A stretch of DNA of 64,000 bases from Rosa chinensis (lineage: Eukaryota; Streptophyta; Magnoliopsida; Rosales; Rosaceae). Location of the stretch: NCBI RefSeq assembly GCF_002994745.2, contig NC_037090.1, positions 2,480,001 through 2,544,000 on the forward strand. The letters run 5' to 3'. The notes below the pieces were generated by a model. The model was given only the letters and a program-made list of their open reading frames with translations. It ran no database searches and was not told where the DNA came from. Both the position numbers and the translations under genes were made by a program. Within the stretch, counting starts at the first letter, position 1; each line of letters starts with the position of its first letter. Positions 22,947 through 35,237 of this stretch are shown here, piece after piece.

Positions 22947-24094
22947 ACCAAGCTAGAACACCTTCAACAATCTCTTTGAACTCTTGAAACTTTGAGAAAG
23001 CATCTGATTTTTGCTTAATACAATAGACCCATGTAAATCTTGAAAAGTCATCAACAAGAATCAACATATATCGAAGACCAGAAAATGAAGGAGTTCTTGT
23101 AGAACTAAATAAAACACCATGAATGCATTCCAAGGGAGCCTTGCTTCTTGATTGAGAAATTCCGAATGGAAGACGATGAGACTTACCGAATTGGCACCCT
23201 TCACACACTTCTTTGCTAGGAAAGGTTGTCAAGCTTGGTAGACCTTTCACCAAATTCTTCCGAACCATGACTTTCAATTTATCAAAGTTCACATGCCCCA
23301 ATCTAGCATGCCACAACGATGCATTCTCATTGCAGCTCACTTTATCAATATAAGATGAAGCGGCAGACAACACAAATGTATCTTTTACCCTCCTACCAGT
23401 ATGCATAACATCTGCCTTTATAAATTTAACATTTCGGAGAAATTTAACATCATGTGGCCCAAACAAGACACTATAACCAGCATCCACAACATTTGGAACC
23501 GAAAATAAATTCTTCTTCATGCCAGGAACATGGAAAACATTATTTAAGGTGATAGAATCGTTACCTCCATCGTTAATGACTACCGTGCCTTCATTCTCAA
23601 CCTTGTGAACTGTATTATCTGCTGTCACCATAGCTTCATTGCCAATGTGTGGTTGTAACTTGGAGAACTTTGATTCATCACCTGTCAAATGATGGCCGCA
23701 ACCGGAGTCCACAATCCAATCATTCTGGAAATTAATAGAAGCCATGGCATTGAGAGTTGATGACTCCACCATAAAGCATTTCCCCCAACTGTCTTCATCT
23801 TCACCATGACTTGAGTCATGAAAGCCACCATTTTTCCTAGCATAATTTCCGGAGTTGAGCTTCACATTGCAGAACTTTTTTATATGACCAGGCCTACCAC
23901 ATCGATGACACTTGAACTTTTTCTTGTGGGAAGGTTCACCAGCTCCTTCATTCACATGCCTTTTAAACTTTTTCTTCTCAAATATGAAATTCTTCCTTCC
24001 ATGAGCAGAGAGTGCCTCCCCTGTGTTGTTGGAGTTGCTTGATATTGAAATTCCAGCCATTTGTCTGGCTAGAGATTCTTGAGAAGACAAGAGG
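22936..24094 (-). pseudogene. Copia gag C-terminus, protease and integrase N-terminus
   Basis: Begins inside gag (LLSSQESLARQMAG), with a CCHC zinc knuckle (CHRCGRPGHIKKFC). It continues with the protease (WIVDSGCGHHLTGD), the pre-integrase HHCC region (HARLGHVNFDKL ... CEGCQFGKSHRLPF) and the first part of the integrase core (LVDDFSRFTWVY). It stops after EGVLAWFEN because of the frameshift. The 5' end is cut by element C at 24,095. Confidence 0.9.
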
Positions 24095-24652
24095 TGTCAC
24101 GCCCCGAATTTTGAATAATGAATTAAAAAAAAACGAAACATGAATAAACTACTACAACATAAGCCACTTAAAATTCAAATCTCGAAAAACTCGAATTAAT
24201 TATTACAACTCACTCATACAAGTAAGATTGTAAAGCTCAAAGTGAGCATAACAAACCTCTCAATAGAAAATCAGAGTATCATATGCAGCTACTCTACACA
24301 GCTCGATCGCCTTCCTGATTCTTCTGTCCTGTAGGATTACCCGCTACACCGTTTGAATAGTGTACCAGGAATTGCAACAACACAAAACCCGGTAAGCTTT
24401 TTGCAAAGCTCGTATGAGTAAACAAGAAGGAACTGTTGATTGATTAAATTACAATTCTTACAAATCAAGTGACATTTCAACAGTAATACGTCTGCAAAGA
24501 GACATCAAACCACTCATGGAAAACCACAAGGAATACATTATCACAATCCTCAAATCACAATACACCACACTGGTCCTACAAAACCCAACCCACATAGCAC
24601 CACTTTGATCCAACTTGACCCTACGTTAGAGTTCTAACTACATTGTTGTCTG

Positions 24653-24891
24653 CCATCTCGGTTATTATTTAACCGGCGGTCTTCGGACTCTCCCTGTCCT
24701 CAGAGCACTACATCTCGGTTATTATTTAACCGGCGTTCTTCGGACTCTTCCGTCCTCAGAGCACTACATCTCAGTTATTATTTAACCGGCGTTCGCGTTC
24801 TTTGGACTCTCCGTCCTCAGAGCACTACATCTCGATTATTATTTAACCGACGTTCTTTGGACTCTTCCGTCCTCAGAGCACTACATTTCTA
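24653..24891. repeat. Tandem array of about 58 bp units in copy C
   Basis: Four units of the same type as in copies A and B (CATCTCGGTTATTATTTAAC, CTTCGGACTCT, GTCCTCAGAGCACTA). One unit carries a short GCGTTC duplication. Confidence 0.85.
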
Positions 24892-25422
24892 CCCTCTAAT
24901 CAACTCAGAAGGTCAACATGATTATCACACACATTTATCGGTTAACATTATCATAATGATCATGGCAATTTCTAAGACAATATCATATCTCAACCAAATT
25001 ATCGTAATTCCACACACACCTCAATGTCACACCATTCCATATATATATCCACGTAAATATATATATACGTAATCATCCGCACATGGATAATCACTAATAC
25101 CAACTATAATTCATACAAGAAAACAGGAAATTCATTTTGTATAATTTAAAATCATTTTACTTACCTATGGACCGTAGTTGATCAAGTCCATATGATTTAA
25201 AACAAATATTTATTCCATAAATATTTTTCACACAATTACGACAAATAAATTAATTAAAAGTACTCGGTTCGTAATATGAACCACGTGAGGTTTACTCACC
25301 TCTAATCCCGCTGCGTCTTCAATTTCACAAAACACCCCAAAACCGCTCACCAAGGAAGACCGTCAATCACCTAAATCCAATATGATCATAACTTAGCCAA
25401 CAACTCATAAACAAAATTAAAC

Positions 25423-25655
25423 GACGATCCAACGGTCAGATCGAAATTATATGATGATCCAACGGTCGGATCCTCACGGATCGCCCTAAGGATCATCCTC
25501 CTAATTTCTCACGAAGATCCAACGGTAGGATCTTCCTGAATCATCCTCATAAACATCTCCACAAAGTGTCATGAAAATCCGACGGTCGGATTCTCACAAC
25601 TCGCACTCCGAATCACTATTTAGCAATTATACGAAGATCCAACGGTCGGATATTC
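25423..25655. repeat. Dispersed dyad motifs in copy C
   Basis: At least five copies of GATCCAACGGTCGGATC or close variants at irregular spacing, matching the layout in copy B. Confidence 0.78.
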
Positions 25656-25878
25656 ACCCATGACCACACATGGTCACTGGGACAGTCATACGATCAACAT
25701 ATCAAAAGTACAAGTCCATCGGACGGTCCGATCTTCAAAAAACATTAATTGGATTATCGAAATCGATCGAACCCGTAAAAATTCATAACTAAATCATACG
25801 ATATCCAAAAAATGCGTATAATATATCGAAATGATTGTATTGAAATGTAGTATCTAAAAATGTAAAGAAATCACATTG

Positions 25879-26225
25879 TGTTGGGCTTCCAAGCTCCTTG
25901 TTGGGTGAAGCTAATAGTCTCGTCTCGGACTTCCTTCACCTGATGTTGGGCTTCCTCCACCTGGTGTTGGGCTTCCAAGCTCCTTTCTTGGGTGGAACTG
26001 ATGGCCTCACGTCGGGCTTCCTCCACCTGGTGTTGGGCTTCCAAGCTCCTTGTTGGGTGAAGCTGATAGTCTCGTCTCGGACTTCCTTCACATAATGTTA
26101 GGCTTCCTCCACCTGGTGTTGGGCTTCCAAGCTCCTTTCTTGGGTGGAACTGATGGCCTCACGTCGGCTTCCTCCACCTCGTGTTGGGCTTCCACCACCT
26201 TGAGTTGGTGGAACTCTATGGAAAG
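25879..26225. repeat. 152-bp tandem repeat, two units plus a partial third
   Basis: Units start TGTTGGGCTTCCAAGCTCCT at 25,879 and 26,031, exactly 152 bp apart, with a partial third at about 26,182. Inside each unit the phrase TTGGGCTTCC(T/A)CC or its variants recurs. The short open frames here are by-products of the repeat. Confidence 0.85.
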
Positions 26226-27015
26226 GACTATGCATTTTGGCATAGCTTTCGGAGAGAAGAGAAAGTTCAAGTCCCCCTTTCTGCTTATGAAGGATTGATA
26301 TTTATAGGAGAAAGAGTAGTTGAGATGTTGAGGGAAGGCATGGGTTCTTCCCGAAAATCAGGGTGTCAGCCCCATGATTTCTGCTTCCTGACACTCCATC
26401 TGACAGAGTTGGTGACAGATGTCACAACTATGTGGTCTCTTCCTCTCACGTCACTTTTGGACCATGCCCTCCGACCATACCTATCATCAGAGCATGACAC
26501 CTTGCCTAATAGGTAAGAGTTGGCCCTTGATTTCCACTAACTATGTCTCCTTTGCAATCACTTTGTCAAAGAGTGATCCTGGTAGTCGAGGCCTTAGCCT
26601 TGGAGGTCGTGGCTTCTAAGCTTGGGGGCCGAACTCTTGGTCTTGGGGGTTGAGGCTTTGGATTATGCCTCTCTAGTAGTGAGGTCATGATACATTTTTG
26701 CCTTGCCATCCAAGATGGTGAGTCAATTACATGGTGACCGTCCAAGACTTAAGAGGTGGAGATCCAAGGTTGAAGACTTGGAGTATCAAAGTGAGGCATC
26801 TCAATAGTCATGATTATTTCCATCTTAGAGTTATCTTTTCTTTCTTGATGAAAGGTTTAAGTGCGTTGAAAGGTCACAGTGCTACGTAGACTCTTTGACA
26901 TTTCAACGCGTACCACGTGGAATGGGTTGAAAAGTCAAAAGTATTTGTCGAATCAAATTATGACATCAACAGTTACTTTACTATTTTCTTGAAGTTAATT
27001 CGCATCATTTTACTT
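26226..27015. other. Unclassified repeat-like sequence at the end of the transposon block
   Basis: Contains a GATATTTATAGGAG stretch typical of LTR promoters, a GGTGTCAGCCCC segment, and G-rich phrases such as CTTGGGGG. I cannot define its ends or coding content. Homology with the 3' flank of EGF-like copy 1 resumes at about 27,015, so the foreign DNA ends near there. Confidence 0.4.
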
Positions 27016-27301
27016 GCTTTGCTTGAATTAGAGAAGAAAGATAAAGAAGGAAAGCCTGTACTCATAACACTGTTCCAAAGTATAGGAAGGAATGTTTATA
27101 CATATGTATGACAATCATCTGAGTATGACCGTGTTTTTTACTTATTGATACAAACTGACTTACACAAAATGAAAAACAGGGGGAAAATCAAGGAATTTTT
27201 CAACAATCAAATTAATCTAAAGTATATCAAACTCATGTACGATGAAACTTGAACAAATGTAAGGCGCTATCTCTTGTATGGCATGATTATGAACCCTACT
27301 T

Positions 27302-28839
27302 TCACAGCATCATACCCACAGACACCATTACTATAGTCATCAACTGGAATTTGCCTGGCATGAAGTCGGCAGCTGAAAAACAAGAACAAACGAGTAATGT
27401 ATCAATATATTGTGTGCCTACAATTATTGAACAGAAAATATGAACACGTGTACCAAGTCTAATGCATTTTTGCTTCTGTGAAATGTTTGGTATATGATGA
27501 TGCCTTTTTTAAAGTCAATTGCGTAGAGATGTGAAGTTTTAAAGCCTCAAATCCTTGACCAAGTCTTAACCCTTAAATCCCCAGCAACTCTTCAAGAATA
27601 GACTTTTACAAACTATTATTTTTAAGGAGATGGGTTTGGCCTGCCTAAACCACATTGAAGACACCAAGAGGTCTTTTTTCGTGTATTATAAGTTTTCTTG
27701 CTCAGTAGTACCCTATCCTTATAGTTTTATCTGGGAGTGCTACCTTCTTAGTTCATTAATTAGCATACGTTGAAATTAAAATTAATTAGTATTTAGTAGA
27801 CAACCACACAAATAGACATCAAATATTGGTGTTTTCTGGACAATCAATCTCACCTTTATTACTGTCAGTCGTCGTTCCATCGGGAGAGGTACTAGTCGAA
27901 TCTGCAACCTTGATTCCAAGGGCAGCACAGTCAGGTTGAAGTGTGCCTGCAGAAGAAGAAAGTAAACAGAGCTAGTTCCTGTTAGTTTCTCCATCGTCAA
28001 TCTTGGTTTGTTCAACACTGTTTCAATGAAAATAGGAGTTTAGTGTGTCTTACATTCGTTGTAGCAGGGGAATACACTGACGCCAAGAAGATTAGTAGCC
28101 CCTGAGTTGCATTTACACTCTGGTGTGTATAGATAGGTAGAGTTCTTGACGCATGTACCTTCTCCACAGTAAACCCAGTAGCAAGCTACACATAAAAGCA
28201 CAGAGAAATTAACGAGTTGATCGATAAAAGACCGAACAAACCGTTGGTTTTTTTGGTTTTGTGTACTTACGATCGAAAGCAGATAAGTTGCGTGGGACTT
28301 CTGTGTAATCAGGAACTTTAGGAGGTGCTTGGCAACCGTTGTATTCCAGTGTGCCTGAAGAACCATGAAAAATGTGTAAAGATAAGAAGCTAGCTTTTAG
28401 AAGGGAGCTAATATCACCTAATCCTCTATTTATCGAAAGGAAAAAAAGTACTTACAGTTAGGGATGACACAAGGGAGAAACTTAAGATTATCGTTGCCTT
28501 CAGCGGTTCGCTTCCATCCTTGGTCGCACTCGCAGGTATAGCCTAATGGCTCACTGGTGTCGAAGCTGCAATTTCCTTTTCCACACTCAACTTGTTTACA
28601 TATTTCATCTGCAAATTGAGATCCAACAAGAAGATAAATAAGAAGAAAGAAACTAAAATGTTTGCAGGTATATGTTTCGATATTTTTGCTGTATATGTCT
28701 CGGTACAGCAGATCGAGGATGAAGCTCAGTACTTACCGGCAATAGTAGGAGAAATATCTGGCCAGTCCACAGCGTAAGTAGCCATGGGTAGCAGAACAAG
28801 AAGAGTAGCTAACAAAGCCATGGATTTAGAGAAAGCCAT
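27302..28839 (-). CDS. Secreted cysteine-rich EGF-like (notch-like) protein, copy 2, 211 aa
   Basis: Same six-exon structure as the copy at 12.5-13.8 kb: 28839-28737, 28608-28456, 28354-28271, 28185-28054, 27946-27854 and 27372-27302, totalling 636 nt in one frame. Signal peptide (MAFSKSMALLATLLVLLPMA), two EGF-like cysteine clusters (CKQVECGKGNC ... CECDQGW; YCGEGTC ... CKCNSG), a Ser/Thr/Asp-rich spacer and a hydrophobic C-terminus are all retained. Exons 1 to 4 have the same length in both copies. Exon 5 is one codon shorter here. The last exon is two codons shorter because the frame ends at TGA rather than at the later TAG. Both copies look functional. Their promoters are also duplicated, so expression could be shared or divided. 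The two genes are kept about 13.5 kb apart by inserted retroelements. Confidence 0.87.
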
Positions 28840-28950
28840 TTGTTTCGGTCTTAGTTTCAGAGAGAGAGAGAGAGAGATTGAATAATCTGATAGAAGCTAG
28901 AGAATAGGACAATAGGTGGTGGTGGTGATGTTCAAAATGGTACTTCCTCC

Positions 28951-28967
28951 TATATATATATATATAC
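28951..28967 (-). promoter_or_regulatory. TATA box of EGF-like gene copy 2
   Basis: Alternating TA tract on the minus strand, about 115 bp upstream of the ATG. Position equals that of the TATA element of copy 1, but the tract is longer here. Confidence 0.5.
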
Positions 28968-31900
28968 AAGCTTCGAAAGGTTTTGAAGATTTCTTGGTAC
29001 CCATGCAATTAATCAAAAAAATAAGAATAGGTATAAAAATCAACACGCCTAGCTTATTAGGAGCTTTAACATACAATAACATATAAAAGACTGGAAATTT
29101 GAGAAGCTTCTAATGGCGGGCTGAATCTGTAGACTGAAAGAAGCTTCTGCTTAATTAAAAAAACGTGAAAAGGGTATCGTTGCCATCTGCTCACGTTATA
29201 AAATTTGCAAATGGGGCTTTTTTTTAGGGACACATCAAGGGTTTGGTAACGTCAACAATAAGCTACTAGAAGAACAAAGATATCAAATATTCAACAATGA
29301 AATTTATGGGGTTGATTGGGTTTGTTAATGCAAAACCAAAAGGCATTGAAACATATGATGGTATGATTTGTTGAAAAAACCTCCTCCATTATTCATATGA
29401 CGATTGACTAATCTCATCCAAAATTACTATGTGACAAGAAAATGTGTACGCGAAAATATATTTTTCAACTTCTTTCTCCTTTACCAAGTCCAATGGTATT
29501 TTTTTCTTAGGACATTCCTCTAGGTGTACAAAATTCAAAAGAGAAGATAATCTAGAAGAGGGACGCAAGGAAAGTAGAACCATTCAGCTCCGTCCAAAGT
29601 CAACATGTCACCCTCAATATCTAGCTATTTGCCGTTTTAAGACTAAACTGAACCATGGCCACAAAATAGAAACAGATGGAGAAGAGCAAGAAGCTGAAGG
29701 AAGATGTCAATTGCATGTCAATTTCTCCAATAGATAACGATGTATGCACTTAATGTCCCAAAGAGAGTAGGAGTGTTCGAATCCTCTCGAGTATGTTGAA
29801 CGCCCTCAAGTTATGTTCAACACCTCTGGGCCGGGTGGTTATCTTTCTAAGAGCCTAAAACATTAGTCAAAGGTCTTTAGAATCAACAATTTTACAAGCA
29901 CAACCACCTCCTGTATCTGAAAATGGAGAGGGCACATCCTCTTCTTGTTTAAATGTTGGCTTCTACATAAACTATTAAAATTAGAGTACCTATTTATATA
30001 TCAACAAAATGTATTAATTTGAAGGAGTTTAGTTGCATGAACCTTGCAGAACGTACATGCATATATAAATTATAGTTTGTTTGTTTAAGAAGGTTGGCCA
30101 ATGCTGAGAACAGTTAATTAGTTCTCCCCGGCCGTCAACCAAGATATGTAATCTCCATTATTAGATCACACCAGAAGAAAACAACAAGAAAATGATATTG
30201 AAAGTCAACTACGTACACATAATTGATTTGCTCATCATCAGAACTAATGTTTTGAAATCCAGTAGTACATGTTCATGACATATGAGTCATGTTACTTATC
30301 TAAACAGACGTACAAATGCATTATTAATCACATTTGGGAGTGTGTGTGTACTAATTTCAATTGTGTCTCCTCCGTTAAGATCTTCAATCAAACTCAACTT
30401 GGAGTCCTTTTTTTTTTTTTTAAGAGGTTAGGTAGTAATCTTGGATTGATTTATGCACTAGTACTGTTGGAGTGCTAGTGACAGGCCGGTGTCCGTACGT
30501 AGGCTCAAGAGTACACAAATCAGTTTGTGGGACGATGACTGTGGTAATATTGCTACAAAATGGTCGCCGGAGGCCTTAATCAAGGCAATAATCTTGTAAA
30601 GACGCGCGAGGCAGGAAGCCCTAGGATGTACTTGTGGATCTAGTTGTGGTGCAACGGAACTCGTGTGGCTCACTATTGGCTCAAATAGTCTGAATAATCT
30701 ATCTTGACAGTAATGTTCACTTGATCAGTAACTGATCATAAAAATTATATTCAATTACCGTTTGATGTAAATTTAACGGTAGAAAATAAAACTCAACTTA
30801 AAAATAATTATTTCACCCGGTGGATTTACATCCAAAAGTAGTTGAGTAAGATATTTTTGGTCAGTAACTGACCAGGTAAACATTTGATGATCTTGATTGA
30901 TCAATCACAGAACCTCATTAGCCTTTGTGTACAATGAAATGATATTTAGACTCTTTCGGGTAGTTAAATATTATTAACTTCTAAATTTGACTAATTTGCT
31001 TTTATTTTTTATTTTTAGAAGAATGAAGGGATTGCAATTATAAGCAATTAGATAGTTACAATATGCATAAATACATTGGACTCACCATTGTAGTTAATCC
31101 TCTATCTAAAAATTGGAATGCAGGAAACAAAAAAGCGATCCTGCAAACTAAATATGCGATGCATGAATACATTTCTTGTTCATACCATGTACAGATGCTG
31201 GTCACCGGCACCACAGGCTCGGAGGACCCACGGGACCAATACAGTGGCTGAACCAAATCAAACAATGGCTTGGTTCACACACCGCCAAAAAATTCAAAAG
31301 AGGAACCTACTTTCCCACATCGAAGACACCAGGCCAACAAGTCCCTAGAAGCAATATAAAAAGGCTCATATGTGGCCAAACTAGGTCAGTCCAAACTCTG
31401 CCTTTTCCTGTACTGTCATCTTGTCAAAATCGTCAACCGATACTGATTTAGGCATCGAAGAGCCAGAGACCGGCAACCTCGGTCTCCCTCTGATCTTTTC
31501 TTTGACTTGTGAACATATAGCCAGACATCGGCAACTAGGAGATCTCAGCGTGTTCAGGAACATTACCGACTGTCGATACTCTGAAACATTTCTTAAGGGG
31601 TTATATGTACATATAACTGTAGAGAAGAAGCAAAAAAAATGTCCTCGCTTCTTGTCTCACTACACCTCCACCATCAGAAATTCAGAATAAATGCACACCA
31701 CATAAGCATTAACCACCACCTGATCGAGCAGCCAACATTGACATGTTATTCCGTGATGTCAAGTCATTCTTCATGGTTTTGCTGAGGTCAATTGAGTGAT
31801 TTGATAAAGATGGAGTAGCTGCTTGTGAATCACAGTCCATTCATTGACAAATCCAGCATGGAAACAGAGAGATTGCCCAGCAACGATCTTCAGAAGGCAC

Positions 31901-32874
31901 AACCTTTGGTACTACTCTATTACCAAGTCTCCCACCTTTCATAATACGTACGCCAACAACATGTAAATGAATCATTCCATTGCAGGAAATCAGGAACCAA
32001 CCACGTCAACCAAGCCGTGCACCCCACTTAGAAACAAAACAACCAGACACATCTCCCACGAATCTCTTTGATAAATATTCTCCATAGTTCTGATACCAAA
32101 GTGCAGCACCAACAATTGAACCATTAGCGTCCGAAACTTACGCACTATGACTCCAACAATCTCTCAACCAGATACAACACAAATGATTTCCAAACCACTT
32201 AGATAGCTACTAAATCATGAACAATTGACACAGATACACCTGACATAACATTAATGAAAAGAAGACTCGGCAACAGTTGCTAGCTAGGCCTCAATCCCAG
32301 TATTTCAAAAGCCATATGACTCTACCAAAAGTGACTCATAGATTCTATGCATGCCCAGAGTACTAACGGTTCAACACAAACAAACAGAACCCAGTTGAAA
32401 AGTGCAAATCGGGTTAAGTGTTAGAGAGGAAATCGGGTTTTGTGTTTGGGTGGAAATCAGGGAAATTCGAGGAGTGAAGACTGGACACAGGGCCGCAATT
32501 AGAATTGGGGATGAATTAAAATAGGGTGAGGAGAAGAAAAGTATGATATGGGCCTCTAAAAATGCACGGAGAATCCATTATTGATGGGCCTAGTCCCTCA
32601 AATATTACTGAAAAAGAGGGTCTGTACAACTATCACTGACCAGATGCTAGTTCCTAACGACCAAAGCTTTACTGGACTGGCCCTGGATCAGCTCACAAAG
32701 CCCAATTCAATCCACTCATATTCTCAGGCTCGAGGATTAAGCACATAGCCCTATTCGCATTTCTCATTCACAAGAAAAGGTCCAACCTTACTCCTCTCTC
32801 CATTCTTTTCCTAGTCGATCAGTCCTTGCACGTAATTTGTCAAAGGACTTGGGTTTCCACTCAGCACAATCCCA
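28968..32874. other. Non-coding region, no gene recognised
   Basis: The first 250 bp are the duplicated promoter of EGF-like copy 2. The rest has only short chance frames. A poly-T run lies near 30,410. A segment near 31,310-31,420 (CCCACATCGAAG, AATATAAAAAGGC) has the look of a promoter or LTR remnant. A minus-strand frame at 31,563-31,381 (VDDFDKMTVQEKAEFGLT) may be a transposon relic, but I cannot place it in a family. Confidence 0.4.
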
Positions 32875-33867
32875 ATGTGTTTGGATGAACGAAGATGGGA
32901 GGAGTTAGACCTGGATTGCTTAACCAACGTGTTCGGAAGAGTCGGATTAGAGTCGCTGCTTTTGGCTATCCCTTTTGTATGCAAGTCCTGGTATACGACA
33001 AGTCTTAACCCTATATGCTGGCAATCTCTGCGTTTTCCAAAACCTGACCCTTCTCCTCTGTTCATTGATGATTTTAATGTCGAACAACCTGAACCTCAGA
33101 GTTTTGGCCCTTTTTATGGTAAGTGTGTATATAGATGAATATGGGATCGACAGGACTCGTTTCTCCATCACGTACGCTTTGGTAAAGTTGGTAGTTAACG
33201 CTGCAATTGAAGTGCTCAAGAACTCAAGCTATCTGAGTTATTTACGGAATAAAGGTTGAAATATGTTTCGAATGTGTACCCTAGACCCCTTAGATTTTTG
33301 AGTTTTCCGGATGATTTGGTGATTTTCAAGCATTCGCAACTTATTCTAGAAGTGATAAAGAAAGTGTAGGTTTCTAGGTGCTTGTCTTTGGAAGGCAACT
33401 GGGACAAAATTCTGGAGCAGAGGAAGACAACATTAGTCGAGTAGACATTTTGAGGCATTGTTGGATTTGGATAGTTCCATGTGTGAAAATTTTTGGAGAA
33501 AATCCTGGTACAGATTGGTATTCACTGCAAGGATTTGCGGAGTTTACGAATTTGTGAGGTCCATTTTGGTGTAGCTCTGGCAGTGACAATTGTGAATTTG
33601 ATGCCAGATCTCAAGTGCTTAAGTATTTCAGAGTCTTACATTGACTGGCCGGGATGGTCTTGTTACACTACTGGCTGCAAGCAACTTGTGGGTTTTGAGG
33701 TCAGTAATTGTAGTGGCTTTGAACCAGGCGATGATGAAATATTACAGCTTGCTTCCCATATTAGTGGGTTTATGTCTGAAGGCCGTGGTCGATATGGTTT
33801 TGGAGTCTTGGACCTTTTTAAGGAAGCTTTTTTAGCTGGAGCCGGGAGTAGAGTCTACCACAGCTAG
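32875..33867 (+). pseudogene. F-box/LRR protein pseudogene
   Basis: The first part (RRWEELDLDCLTNVFGRVGL ... FVCKSWYTTSLNPICWQSL) is an F-box of the type that in intact proteins binds SKP1 in SCF ubiquitin ligases. Further matches to plant F-box/LRR proteins lie in other frames: RFSITYALVKLVVN near 33,160, EKILVQIGIHCKDLRSLRI near 33,500, and DDEILQLASHISGF near 33,750. Reading the gene through needs at least two frame changes and crosses stop codons around 33,255 and 33,370-33,440. No introns explain these breaks. It is therefore a decayed copy. Confidence 0.82.
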
Positions 33868-34704
33868 AGCTTATTTCTGTTTCAGAGTTTTTGCTAAGCT
33901 TTGGTATGTTGGCAGCTGATTTATAATCTCATTGCAATATTTACTTCAATGTTTCTAGTCCCAAACTCCTTGATGGATTTGTTTCTCTGTTTTTTCAAGT
34001 TGCTTTTCATCACGTTGGTAGTGTCTAACAAATAAAGTTTGGTGATGGAGTAACATCTTCTTGAAGAACTATTTGATCAAACTTGATCCAGTCTAACTAG
34101 CTAGGAAACATCTCAGGCCAATGGAATACCTAACGTAAGAACTAATGATTATTCAGCAAGCCATGGGGATGTGGCATTTTTCTAGTCCCCTTTATTGCCA
34201 ATTCCTACCAATTTAGAATTTCCTTCGCTCAAAGGGACCTCAATGTTCACTCCTCGATCTTCTCAGCAAAAGTCACGACAACGCTGGTGAGCTTTAAAGT
34301 ACTTACTCCTTCGCTCAAATACCTGATTTGTTACCTTATACACATTTATATTCCTTTGTTGACCCATTTGCTTCTCTGATTATATTTTTATTGCGTTTCA
34401 AAATATTGTTCTGTCTGAGGCTCTGAGCACTGCTTCTATGCTTACATATTTCTAATTGATCGGTTTGCTTTTATTTTAATTTTAGCAAATTTGTTCGTGC
34501 TGAGAAGTTGGATTGATTTTCTATTAATATTTAGACTTTGTTTGATTTGATTTGTTTCTCACTTAACAGCGCTAAATTGGGGGTCAAGGCCACTAATCAA
34601 GTTTATCTTTTTGCTGAGAAACTTCCTAGCAAGACATAACCTCCAAAAGGTTGAGGCACAAATGAATACAATTCTTCTATTTTAATATACATCTCTTATA
34701 TTTT
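33868..34704. other. Intergenic region before the young Copia element
   Basis: AT-rich, no coding potential seen. Its right edge is the left target-duplication copy of the Copia element. Confidence 0.5.
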
Positions 34705-34709
34705 CCTTG

Positions 34710-35042
34710 TGTTTAAGGACAATGTAAATTTAAGAGAGAGAGAGAGAGAGAACAGAGATTCAAGTGTGTCTTTCATTTCATTCAAATGAGGTATTTATAG
34801 GGATACATTTTGAAGTAATTAATGATACAACTTGATGGCATCTTCAATTGTAACCTCATCTTGTGGCTTCTTCATTTGCAGCTTCACATTGTGGTTAATT
34901 GTGATGATGATGATTGCCACACTTGTTCCCCATTGGCATAAAGCTTGACTCATAAGTCACTATACCTAAAATACCTATCTTATACATGACATAGACATTT
35001 TATACTATGAACAATACAACATGTTTCATATATACTACAACA
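34710..35042 (-). repeat. 3' LTR of the young Copia element
   Basis: Plus-strand ends are TGTTTAAGG and CTACAACA. It contains a GA microsatellite near 34,732. The purine tract of the element abuts it at 35,043. Confidence 0.93.
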
Positions 35043-35237
35043 CTCCCCCTTGGATATTTCATGTTGATAGTATTTGTCTAAGTCGTGCGCTTCGAAATTG
35101 CCTCATTAAAAACCTTGCCAAGTAATAAAACCCTGTGGGAAAAAACAACCTTGGTCGAAGGAGAAAAAGAGTGCAACGCGCTTTGAGTGTGGAGTCTGTT
35201 TCCAGATACTCCCCCTGATTTAGACTCCCCCTGAAGA

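Larger units (their letters stand above)
14557..24094 (-). mobile_element. Ty1/Copia retrotransposon, degenerate, split by nested insertions
   Basis: A minus-strand Copia element. From high to low coordinate it runs gag C-terminus, protease, integrase, reverse transcriptase and RNase H, then polypurine tract and 3' LTR. Two foreign elements (15,138-18,027 and 18,124-20,872) interrupt the RNase H part. Removing each one with one target copy restores a continuous protein reading. A third related element starts at 24,095, exactly where gag is cut, so the gag N-terminus and 5' LTR are missing. A frameshift near 22,945 also breaks the integrase frame. The element is dead. It sits in the 3' flank of EGF-like copy 2. 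Confidence 0.88.
24095..25780 (+). mobile_element. LTR-like non-coding element, copy C, incomplete
   Basis: Starts with the same TGTCACGCCCCGAATTTTG end as copy B and follows it through the 57-bp-type array and the dyad region to about 25,750. It then becomes unrecognisable. No right terminus and no target duplication are visible, so it is truncated or rearranged. It abuts the broken gag end of the Copia element. Confidence 0.7.

Noticed and set aside
24095..27015. A complete third LTR-like insertion
   Set aside because: No right end or target duplication could be found, so it is recorded as truncated.
26917..27111. Short plus-strand frame near the end of the transposon block
   Set aside because: It runs into the duplicated 3' flank of the EGF-like gene and has no domain.
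33119..33136. A mini-intron rescuing the F-box gene frame
   Set aside because: The GT-AG span would be only about 18 nt, too short for a plant intron, and later stop codons would remain.
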